A stretch of 51,230 nt of DNA from Balneolaceae bacterium (GTDB lineage: Bacteria > Bacteroidota > Rhodothermia > Balneolales > Balneolaceae): NCBI GenBank assembly GCA_007693395.1, contig REDS01000098.1, forward strand, positions 1-51,230, read 5' to 3'. How positions within the stretch are numbered: the stretch's first letter is position 1; each line of letters opens with the position of its first letter. The notes beneath the pieces were generated by a model, which worked only from the letters and a program-made list of their open reading frames with translations, was not told the DNA's origin and did not search any database. A program made the position numbers and the translations under genes. Positions 26,601 through 33,522 of this stretch are shown in pieces.

Positions 26601-27246
26601 GATATTTGGAGGCGACGGTTGGGCGTATGACATCGGCTACGGCGGCCTCGATCATGTTCTTGACAGCGGCCGGGATGTAAACATTCTTGTGATGGATACC
26701 GAAGTTTACTCCAATACAGGTGGCCAGTGTTCGAAAGCCACACCGCTGGGTGCTGTTGCAAAGTTTGCAGCAGCAGGCAAACGTGTTGGAAAGAAAGATC
26801 TTGGGTTGATGAGCATTAACAGTGGTAAAGCCTATGTTGCACGCATTGCCATGGGATCGAGCGATATGCAGACAATGAAAGCAATAACAGAAGCGGAACG
26901 TTATCCCGGGCCGTCTATCATTATTGCGTACAGTCATTGTATTGCACACGGCTACAATATGAAGGATGGTTTAACCCAGCAAAAACTTGCGGTAGATGCC
27001 GGTTACTGGCCGCTCTTCCGGTTTGATCCGATGAAAGCGGATGAAGGTAAAAATCCATTCCAGCTCGATTCAAAAGCACCAAAAATAGACCTAAAAGATT
27101 ACGCGTACAACGAAATGAGATATCTGATGCTTGCAAAAGCGAAGCCAAAGCTGGCGAAAGAATTGATGAGCAGGGCTCAAAAAGAGGTACACGATCAATG
27201 GAAAGTGTACGAACAACTTGAAAAAGTGTACGAGCCAGAAGAGTAG
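23683..27246 (+). CDS. nifJ: Pyruvate:ferredoxin (flavodoxin) oxidoreductase, single-chain
   Basis: 1187 aa homodimer-type PFOR that converts pyruvate and CoA to acetyl-CoA and CO2 and reduces ferredoxin. The ATG at 23683 is preceded by a strong GGAGG at 23670-23674; the start MSKKQVTIDANEAAAYIAHKLSE matches the family. Domain I has YPITPASPMGEW. Two [4Fe-4S] motifs (CIQCGKCMFVCPH and CTGCVLCVEVCPAK, about residues 695-780) feed the exit. The TPP domain has GACAGCGETPY, ATGCSSIYGGN and the NTGGQ loop. The enzyme is usually anaerobic, so its presence in a probable aerobe is notable. It lies downstream of rrf2-2. Confidence 0.97.
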   Translation: MSKKQVTIDANEAAAYIAHKLSEVIAIYPITPASPMGEWSDEWSMAGKKNIWGTVPEVAELQSEGGAAGTMHGALQTGAITTTFTASQGLLLKMPNLYKIAGELTPAVVHVAARTVATHALSIFGDHSDVMAMRPTGVAMLSSNSVQEAMDMALIAHASTLESRIPFIHFFDGFRTSHEVQKIHQISEEVMKDMIDDDWVIDHRLRALTPDKPIIRGTAQNPDVFFQAREAGNRYYNACPDIVQNTMNKLALYTGRQYRLFEYFGDEDAERVIILMGSGAETAHETVLKMNQRGEKVGLIKVRLFRPFSMQHLIRALPDTVKSIAVLDRTKESGSVGEPLYNDVVSTLFENKTEGWKTFATDPKVVNGRYGLSSKEFTPPMINRIFDELKEEKPRNHFTIGINDDVTHTHLDYTSDGWDMDAEVFEGLFYGLGADGTVSANKNSIKIIGDNTDNYAQGYFVYDSKKSGATTVSHLRFGPNPIRSAYLIDKAKFIACHQFQFLNRLDMLKKARPGATFLLNAPYGPDEVWDNIPNKVQQQIIDKKLKLYSIDAYKVARENGMGTRINTVMQTCFFAISEILPKEEAIALIKDAIKKAYGSKGEKILQSNYAAVDNSVANLFEIEVPEQAGSSIEMRPPVPEEAPEYVQKVIAEIIAGNGDELPVSAFQADGTFPTSTTQWEKRSIAQEIPVLEPDICIQCGKCMFVCPHAVIRMKAFDGELLEDAPETFKYMDAKGREWPDNTKVSIQVSPEDCTGCVLCVEVCPAKDRTNVGRKALNMAPIDPLLDQEIENWEFFLTLPEFDRSQIKQETVKGSQFLQPLFEFSGACAGCGETPYIKLITQLYGDRMVIANATGCSSIYGGNLPSTPYTTNNQGLGPAWSNSLFEDNAEFGLGYRLTIDKHTEQAKEMLSRMNGALDKSLVQEILTADQTTEPGIFEQRERVSKLKELLKGSDAKDAKMLLSLADYLVRKSVWIFGGDGWAYDIGYGGLDHVLDSGRDVNILVMDTEVYSNTGGQCSKATPLGAVAKFAAAGKRVGKKDLGLMSINSGKAYVARIAMGSSDMQTMKAITEAERYPGPSIIIAYSHCIAHGYNMKDGLTQQKLAVDAGYWPLFRFDPMKADEGKNPFQLDSKAPKIDLKDYAYNEMRYLMLAKAKPKLAKELMSRAQKEVHDQWKVYEQLEKVYEPEE

Positions 27247-27254
27247 ATAATTGA

Positions 27255-27286
27255 ACGCCCGGTTTGTAATTAAAACAAACGGGCGT
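27255..27286 (+). terminator. Hairpin after nifJ
   Basis: ACGCCC and GTTTG, with one bulged G between, pair with CAAAC and GGGCGT around a 9-nt AT loop. It is 9 nt after the nifJ stop and followed by a short T-rich stretch (GTTTAT). This makes it a probable but weak terminator that may allow partial read-through to the next gene. Confidence 0.6.
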
Positions 27287-27327
27287 GTTTATCCATCAAA
27301 AAAATTACCAAAACTAACGAGATTATC

Positions 27328-28335
27328 ATGAATTTAGAGACTAAATATCTGGGACTTACCCTTAAGAATCCATTGGTTCCGTCAGCATCACCGCTATCCA
27401 GTGAAGTGGATAACGTAAAGAAAATGGAAGATGCGGGGGCATCAGCTGTTGTGATGTACTCCCTTTTCGAAGAACAAATTAATGTAGAAAATGAAGCTCT
27501 TGACCATTTTTTAACCTATCCACAGGAGAGTTACGCAGAGGCATTAAGCTATTTTCCTGAGCCGGATGAGTATCATAATCTCCACGCAGAAGATTATCTT
27601 GAGCAAATTGAAGCACTTAAAAGCGCGGTTGATATTCCTGTAATTGCGAGTATCAACGGAGTTTCTGAAGGAGGGTGGAGGTCGTACGCTAAACGCATGG
27701 AAGAAGCCGGAGCTGACGCCATTGAACTCAATGTCTACTACATAGCAGGCGACCCTTCCCTCTCTTCAACTGATGTGGAACAGATGTATATTAACGACCT
27801 GAAAGCTGTGAAAGAAGCCGTAACTATTCCTGTTTCAGTGAAGCTGGGGCCATACTTCAGCTCATTCGGTAATATGGCTGTTAAACTTGAAGAAGCAGGT
27901 GCTGATGGACTTGTTCTGTTCAATCGGTTCTACCAGCCCGATATTGATCTAGAAAACCTGGATGTTCAACCAAGCCTTGAGCTTAGCAGTTCATTCGAAA
28001 AGCGTTTACCATTGCGCTGGATAGCTATGCTGAGGCCTCATCTGAAAGGAAGCATTGCAGCCACAACCGGCATTCACTCAGCTAAAGATGTTATTAAAAT
28101 GATGCTTGTTGGTGCCGATGTTGCCATGATGGCTTCTGTGCTGCTTTACAGCGGTCCTACTGTTCTTGAACAGATACAAAAAGAGATGATCGAGTGGATG
28201 GAGGAGAAGGAGTATAACTCACTTGAAGAGATGAAGGGAGCCATGAGTTCGGCTTCCGTTGCAGATCCAAGCTCATTTGAACGTGCAAATTATATCAAGA
28301 TTCTACAGGGCTTTAAACTCGACAATTTCAGGTAA
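27328..28335 (+). CDS. Dihydroorotate dehydrogenase-like flavoprotein
   Basis: 335 aa, TIM-barrel FMN protein of the PyrD superfamily. The start NPLVPSASPLS and the phosphate-binding end (TTGIHSAKDVIKMMLVGADVAMMASVLL) fit class 1 enzymes. After the conserved ELN (133-135) there is VYYIAG instead of the SCPN loop that carries the catalytic base in class 1 dihydroorotate dehydrogenases, so it is unlikely to make orotate. Proteins of this type are often found next to nifJ. I infer a redox role linked to ferredoxin, with substrate unknown. Confidence 0.82.
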   Translation: MNLETKYLGLTLKNPLVPSASPLSSEVDNVKKMEDAGASAVVMYSLFEEQINVENEALDHFLTYPQESYAEALSYFPEPDEYHNLHAEDYLEQIEALKSAVDIPVIASINGVSEGGWRSYAKRMEEAGADAIELNVYYIAGDPSLSSTDVEQMYINDLKAVKEAVTIPVSVKLGPYFSSFGNMAVKLEEAGADGLVLFNRFYQPDIDLENLDVQPSLELSSSFEKRLPLRWIAMLRPHLKGSIAATTGIHSAKDVIKMMLVGADVAMMASVLLYSGPTVLEQIQKEMIEWMEEKEYNSLEEMKGAMSSASVADPSSFERANYIKILQGFKLDNFR

Positions 28336-28376
28336 TCTATACTGATTCTAAATTAAAGAGGTTACTGTCCATTTTG

Positions 28377-28437
28377 TTGGAGCCAGCGGTTCTTTTTAGT
28401 ACTTTTTATTAGAGTTTCTTGTCCAATTATCTAATAA
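28377..28437 (+). promoter_or_regulatory. Promoter with putative Rrf2 operator, ferredoxin/kor operon
   Basis: TTG (28377-28379), 20-nt spacer, TACTTTTT (28400-28407). The 27-nt block at 28408-28434 (starts ATTAGAGTTT, contains TATCTAA) matches the rrf2-2 upstream block at 22 of 27 positions and has the same spacing to the -7 element. TTATTAGA (28406-28413) and TCTAATAA (28430-28437) are a perfect 8-bp inverted repeat 16 nt apart. It is best explained as a shared operator. Confidence 0.55.
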
Positions 28438-28486
28438 GGGCGATACAATACTCAACAATCAATACGAATCATATAAAGGAAAGAAA

Positions 28487-28837
28487 ATGGCTGTTTTAAT
28501 TACCGATACCTGTATAAACTGTGGAGCTTGCGAGCCGGAGTGCCCAAACCAGGCAATTTATGAGCCCGGAGCAGAGTGGTCTATGGCAGACGGTACATCA
28601 CTATCCGGAATGGTTACCCTGATAAATGGCACAGAGGTAGACGCTAACGACATGCAGGAGCCTTTATCAGACGATTTTTATTTCATTGTGACTGATAAAT
28701 GCACAGAGTGTAAAGGTTTCCATGATGAGGAGCAGTGTATCGTATTTTGCCCTGTGCCCGATTGCATTATCCCCGACCCGGACCATGAAGAGGCCGAGGA
28801 TGTATTGTTGGCAAGAAAGGATTTGCTGCACGGGTAG
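28487..28837 (+). CDS. 2[4Fe-4S] ferredoxin, Chromatium/Alvin-like
   Basis: 116 aa electron carrier. The first cluster is [12 protein letters not shown] (residues 9-20). The second is [18 protein letters not shown], with the eight-residue loop CxxC-x8-CxxxCP typical of Chromatium-type low-potential ferredoxins, and a further CII at the end. Between the motifs lies a long insertion of about 45 residues. It is the first gene of the operon with korA and korB. It is the likely electron carrier between PFOR/KOR and the NuoEFG-less complex I; an AAGGAAAG site precedes the ATG. Confidence 0.92.
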   Translation: MAVLITDTCINCGACEPECPNQAIYEPGAEWSMADGTSLSGMVTLINGTEVDANDMQEPLSDDFYFIVTDKCTECKGFHDEEQCIVFCPVPDCIIPDPDHEEAEDVLLARKDLLHG

Positions 28838-28877
28838 ATACATTCGGTTTACCTGTAACATGAGATGAGAGAAATTT

Positions 28878-30731
28878 ATGGCTGAAAAGGCTCTGAACTC
28901 AGAAATGAGAAAGGTTGTGGTGCGATTTTCCGGTGACTCGGGAGATGGCATGCAGCTAACCGGAGATATGTTTTCTCAAACATCAGGCTGGGTGGGTAAC
29001 GACCTTACCACTACCCCCGATTTCCCGGCAGAGATACGCGCCCCTCAGGGAAGCGTTGGTGGTGTTTCGAGTTTTCAAATCCAGATAGGTGGCACTGAAA
29101 TTTACACACCGGGCGATCAGGTTGATGTGCTTGTTGTGATGAATCCCGCTGCGCTGAAAGCAAATATCGACATTTTGAAAGCCGGTGGTACCATTATTGC
29201 TGATTCTGACAGTTTCAGTCCCAGGAACCTCAAAAAGGCTGATTACGAATCAAACCCGCTCGAAGATGGATCCTTGTCTGATTATCACGTGATTCAGGCT
29301 CCGGCCACCTCACTCACAAAAGAGGCGTTGAAAGATTTGGGGCTTGAGAATACAGCGATGATACGAAGCAAAAATATGTTTGCTCTCGGGGTGGTGTCAT
29401 TTCTATTTAGCCGTCCGTTAAAAAATACCATCAATCTTCTGGAAAGGAAGTTCAGCAAAAAACCACTTTTGTTAAAGGCAAACCAACTGGCATTGAATGC
29501 TGGGTTTAGTTTTGCTGAAAGTACGGAAGTATTTGGCGCTTCCATCGTAATACCGCCCGCTAAACTACCGAAAGGCACCTACCGGAATATTGATGGAAAC
29601 ACAGCTGCAGCATGGGGGCTTCTGGCAGCCGCAGAAAACAGCGGGAGAAAGTTATCTCTCTGTTCTTATCCAATTACTCCCGCATCAGAAATATTTCATG
29701 AACTTTCTGCAAGGAAAGATCTTGGGGCAATTGTTTTTCAGGCTGAAGATGAAATTGCGGCGGCCTGTGCAGCAATTGGAGCCTCTTTCAGTGGTAACTT
29801 ATCTGTTACTACAACTTCGGGGCCGGGTGCATCTCTTAAATCGGAAGCTATGGGACTCGCGATAATCTCTGAAATACCTCTTGTATTAATCAACGTACAG
29901 CGGGCAGGCCCTTCCACCGGTTTGCCAACTAAAACAGAGCAGAGTGATTTGAATCAGGCACTCTACGGCAGGCACGGGGAAGCACCTCTCGTTGTAATTG
30001 CGGCAAGTTCGCCGGATGACTGTTTCTTCTACAGCTATGAAGCAGCCCGAATTGCAATGGAACATACAACTCCGGTAGTGATGCTGTCTGATTCATACCT
30101 GGCAAGTGGTACCAGCCCCTGGAGAATTCCGGAAGAGGGTGAGCTGACTGCAATAGACATACCAAAATTTGAAAAACCGGCTGAAGAGTGGCAGGCGTAT
30201 CTGCGAGATCCTGAATACCTAAGCCGCTACTGGAAAAGTCCCGGAGATGCAGGTTTTGAGCATCGTATTGGCGGTTTGGAGAAAAAAGAGAACACCGGTA
30301 ATTTGACTTATAAGCCTGAAAATCACGAAAAGATGACCAAAATTCGTGAAGAGAAAATTGCTAGGATTGCTAAAAAATTACCTGGGCAAACCGTAGAAGG
30401 AGCTCAGGAAGGTAAGCTGCTGATTGTAGGTTGGGGTAGTAGTCACGGTGCAATTAGTACGGCTGTTTCAGAACTGCTTGAGGCGGGAAAGAAGAATATC
30501 GGCTTTACCCACTTTAACTACATTAACCCGCTTCCACAAAATACAGAAGAGATCTTCTCCAGATTTGATGAGATACTTGTATGTGAGCTGAATAACGGCC
30601 AGTTTGCAAATTATCTGAGGACAAAACTCCCCCAATTCACCTATAAACAGTTTAACAAGATTAAGGGACAGCCGTTTTTTACGTCCGAAATTAAAGCAGA
30701 AATCGTAAACACGCTTACGAGGCAATTATGA
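28878..30731 (+). CDS. korA: 2-oxoacid:ferredoxin oxidoreductase, gamma-alpha fusion subunit
   Basis: 617 aa. The N-terminal gamma domain (about 1-190) has RFSGDSGDGMQLTGD and APQGSVGGVSSFQIQI. The alpha domain follows with CSYPITPASEIFHEL, then QAEDEIAAACAAIGASFSG and TTTSGPGASLKSEAMGLA, ending with the domain WGSSHGAISTAVSELLEAG. With KorB it oxidises a 2-oxoacid, most likely 2-oxoglutarate to succinyl-CoA, and reduces ferredoxin. No Fe-S motif is in this subunit. It overlaps korB by 4 nt (ATGA). Confidence 0.93.
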   Translation: MAEKALNSEMRKVVVRFSGDSGDGMQLTGDMFSQTSGWVGNDLTTTPDFPAEIRAPQGSVGGVSSFQIQIGGTEIYTPGDQVDVLVVMNPAALKANIDILKAGGTIIADSDSFSPRNLKKADYESNPLEDGSLSDYHVIQAPATSLTKEALKDLGLENTAMIRSKNMFALGVVSFLFSRPLKNTINLLERKFSKKPLLLKANQLALNAGFSFAESTEVFGASIVIPPAKLPKGTYRNIDGNTAAAWGLLAAAENSGRKLSLCSYPITPASEIFHELSARKDLGAIVFQAEDEIAAACAAIGASFSGNLSVTTTSGPGASLKSEAMGLAIISEIPLVLINVQRAGPSTGLPTKTEQSDLNQALYGRHGEAPLVVIAASSPDDCFFYSYEAARIAMEHTTPVVMLSDSYLASGTSPWRIPEEGELTAIDIPKFEKPAEEWQAYLRDPEYLSRYWKSPGDAGFEHRIGGLEKKENTGNLTYKPENHEKMTKIREEKIARIAKKLPGQTVEGAQEGKLLIVGWGSSHGAISTAVSELLEAGKKNIGFTHFNYINPLPQNTEEIFSRFDEILVCELNNGQFANYLRTKLPQFTYKQFNKIKGQPFFTSEIKAEIVNTLTRQL

Positions 30732-31747
30732 AAACGGACGTAAAAAACAGTGCGGAAAAACGTACCCGTAAAGATTTTATAAGCGACCAGGCCGTGCGAT
30801 GGTGCCCCGGTTGTGGTGATTTTATGATTCTTGCCAACATGCAGAAAGCGTTTGCGCAGATGAATCATAAAAAAGAGCATTTTCTCAGTGTCTCCGGTAT
30901 AGGGTGTTCATCCCGCATTACCTACTACCTCGATACATACGGTATACATTCAATCCACGGCCGTGCAATTGCTGTTGCTACCGGTGCAAAACTTGCCAGG
31001 CCCGAGCTCAACGTTTGGGTGTTTACCGGAGACGGAGACTGCATGGCTATTGGCGGCAATCACTTTATCCATGCGTGCCGGCGCAATGTAGACCTAAATA
31101 TTATTGTGTTTAACAACAGAATTTATGGGATGACTAAGGGGCAGTCATCCCCAACAACCCCCACCGGCCTGAAAACCAAAACTGCCCCTGAAGGCAGCTA
31201 CGAAACACCTTTCAATATTGGAGAGGTAGCCATTGGAGCGGGTGCAACATTTTTTGCAAGAGTGCCGGATAATAACCATGCACTTATGGAAGATGTGATG
31301 ATGCAGGCGTACCATCACAAAGGCACATCAGTGATTGAAGTGCTGCAAAATTGTGTGATATTTACGGACGGAATTCACGAACAAATTACGGGTAAGGAAA
31401 CGAAAGACAATAATCAGTTAATTCTTGAACACGGAAAACCGATGATCTTCGGAAAAGAGAAGGATAAAGGTTTGCGAGTGAACGGATTCCGGCTTGAAGC
31501 AGGAAAAATAAATACTGGGCAGGATAATGTATTGGTACACAATGCCTCAGAACATGACTCTTTAATACATCTTGCACTTGCTAAAATGCAGTTGCCCAAT
31601 CATCCGGTTGCGATGGGTGTTATCCGAAAAGCGGAATATGAGAACTATGAGAAGAGTGTACACAATGCCATTGAGCGGGAGAAGAACCGCACACCATTCA
31701 AGAGTACATCAGATCTGTTCAGAAGCGGAAATACCTGGGAAATATAA
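30728..31747 (+). CDS. korB: 2-oxoacid:ferredoxin oxidoreductase, beta subunit (TPP, Fe-S)
   Basis: 339 aa catalytic subunit. WCPGCGDFMILANMQ and SGIGCSSRITYY hold the cysteines of the single [4Fe-4S] cluster, and GDGDCMAIGGNHFIHACRRN plus VFNNRIYGMTKGQ form the Mg-TPP site. The pairing of a 617-aa fused alpha and a 339-aa beta is the usual KorAB form in Bacteroidota and Chlorobi; the choice of 2-oxoglutarate over other 2-oxoacids is from family knowledge. Confidence 0.93.
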   Translation: MKTDVKNSAEKRTRKDFISDQAVRWCPGCGDFMILANMQKAFAQMNHKKEHFLSVSGIGCSSRITYYLDTYGIHSIHGRAIAVATGAKLARPELNVWVFTGDGDCMAIGGNHFIHACRRNVDLNIIVFNNRIYGMTKGQSSPTTPTGLKTKTAPEGSYETPFNIGEVAIGAGATFFARVPDNNHALMEDVMMQAYHHKGTSVIEVLQNCVIFTDGIHEQITGKETKDNNQLILEHGKPMIFGKEKDKGLRVNGFRLEAGKINTGQDNVLVHNASEHDSLIHLALAKMQLPNHPVAMGVIRKAEYENYEKSVHNAIEREKNRTPFKSTSDLFRSGNTWEI

Positions 31748-32080
31748 TCTTTGTTTATGATTAAGTTTGGGCTCCGCTTGAAAAGGCGGGGCTCATTTTA
31801 TTTTAGGCAGATCTCAGGTTTACATTCTCATCTTAAAACTGCTTTGGATGAATTGAATGATTCCGGATTAAGCTTGAAAGTACCCATCAAACTGAATTCA
31901 ACGAGATGGCTTTTCCCATAAAAACCAGACATATATTTGAAATTTCCTTTCGAATGGTTTTATTGGTTCTGTAATGAGAGTTAGATAGAACATTAATATG
32001 ACGGGTTCAGTCGTATTGTTCATTTTAAACGAACTCTCGTTTCTTTGATAAACCAAAATAAGAGAAGAGGGAATAGCACA
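31748..32080. other. Gene-free region between korB and the hydrolase
   Basis: Contains the korB terminator at 31769-31804. After it I see no convincing ORF and no clear promoter pair; an AGAAGAGGG stretch just before 32081 is the likely ribosome-binding site of the hydrolase. Confidence 0.5.
31769..31804 (+). terminator. Rho-independent terminator after korB
   Basis: GGGCTCCGC (31769-31777) pairs with GCGGGGCTC (31786-31794) through seven Watson-Crick and two G-U pairs around an 8-nt loop, followed by ATTTTATTTT. It is 22 nt after the korB stop. Confidence 0.8.
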
Positions 32081-33499
32081 ATGGCAGAAACACACACGCT
32101 TATAATCCACGGATGGAGCGACTGTTCGGGCTCATTTGTGGAGATGAAGAAGAGGTTTGAAGAGAACGGCATCGGTACGGTTGATACCATTCTTTATGCC
32201 GATTATGAATCACGCGAAGACAACATCACGTTTAATGATGTGATTGACGGGCTTCACAGGCGACTGATCGAAAAAGAGCTGATTAACCCGGATGGTTCAG
32301 CAAAATTTGATCTCAATATTGTGATACATTCAACAGGAGGTCTTGTTGTTCGCCACTGGATTTGGAGATACTATGCAGATAGAATCGAGGAGTGCCCTGT
32401 TAAGCGGATTGTGATGCTGGCACCGGCTAACTTTGGCTCGCCGCTTGCTCACAGGGGTAAATCTTTTCTTGGCCGCCTGGTGAAAGGCAGATGGAAAATT
32501 GGCGATTTTCTTGAAGTAGGGAGGAGGCTGCTGGATGGCCTTGAGCTTGCCAGCCCGTACCAGTGGGAGCTTGCTCATCGGGATCTTTTCTCAAAACAGG
32601 TGTCGTACTACAATAAAGATCAGATTCAGCTCACTATTTTAACCGGCATCGAAGACTACTCCGGCATACGCGGCTGGGTGAATAAACCGGGTACGGATGG
32701 TACTATTGTGATAGCAGGTTCTTCAATAGATTCGATAAAAATGAAACTCGATTTTTCTGATTCCAGCACACCCTGCGAATGGACACAAACCAGCACAGCA
32801 CACGATTATGCATTTGGCGTGATTGCCGGCCTCGATCATGGAAGTATTGTCAGTGAGTTTGAAAAGGGTGATGGAGAAATAATTGACCTGACAATTGAAG
32901 CGCTGAAAATTGATAAACCTGAAAAATTTGAGGCATACAAGACAAAAATCGATGACATTACCGACCTGACGTACAGTACCTATGCGGGGAGGTCTAAAAA
33001 CAAGTATAGCCGTTATCAGCAGTTTATAATTCACGCGATTGATGATCACGGAGCGGATATCGACGATTTTACCATTGAGTTTTATGTGTATAAAGCATCA
33101 AAAGCGGAGAAAAATTTGATAGATAAGCGAAAATACTTTAACAGAAAGGAAGAGGAGCTATCAACCCGAATACACCGCGAGCTGATGCGTGAGGTACATA
33201 CCTACAGTAAAGAGAAGAGCTACCGGCGCCTGCTTGTGAACCTTGAAAATCTGAATGCGCTGTTGTTGAAGGCACGAGAAGAGCTGGGTGAGTTTGTGAT
33301 CAGTATGAAAATCTATGTACCTGAAATCGATAAGGGGATCTACTACGACCTTGACTCTCTGCAGAATATTGTGATTTACAGCTCAGACGGTGTGGATGGA
33401 GATGCACCAAGCCTGTTTTTTGGAAATACTACAACTCTGATTGAACTTGAAGTAGATCGAAGAACAAGCTATGTGCGCATTGGGAGGGATCCGAAATGA
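32081..33499 (+). CDS. Alpha/beta hydrolase (lipase/esterase-like) with unknown C-terminal domain
   Basis: 472 aa from the ATG (MAETHTLII); an upstream in-frame TTG at 32045 adds 12 residues. No signal peptide, so cytoplasmic. Residues 1-265 are an alpha/beta hydrolase: HGW (10-12) as oxyanion loop, nucleophile Ser84 in IHSTGG, Asp206 in GTDGTIV and His253 in GLDHGSIV form a likely triad. Residues about 290-472 are a beta-rich domain followed by basic helices that I cannot assign. No neighbour in its operon, and convergent with the Mrp cluster. An esterase, lipase or acyltransferase role is possible. Confidence 0.7.
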   Translation: MAETHTLIIHGWSDCSGSFVEMKKRFEENGIGTVDTILYADYESREDNITFNDVIDGLHRRLIEKELINPDGSAKFDLNIVIHSTGGLVVRHWIWRYYADRIEECPVKRIVMLAPANFGSPLAHRGKSFLGRLVKGRWKIGDFLEVGRRLLDGLELASPYQWELAHRDLFSKQVSYYNKDQIQLTILTGIEDYSGIRGWVNKPGTDGTIVIAGSSIDSIKMKLDFSDSSTPCEWTQTSTAHDYAFGVIAGLDHGSIVSEFEKGDGEIIDLTIEALKIDKPEKFEAYKTKIDDITDLTYSTYAGRSKNKYSRYQQFIIHAIDDHGADIDDFTIEFYVYKASKAEKNLIDKRKYFNRKEEELSTRIHRELMREVHTYSKEKSYRRLLVNLENLNALLLKAREELGEFVISMKIYVPEIDKGIYYDLDSLQNIVIYSSDGVDGDAPSLFFGNTTTLIELEVDRRTSYVRIGRDPK

Positions 33500-33522
33500 G
33501 AAGTAGTCAGCTTAAATCAATT

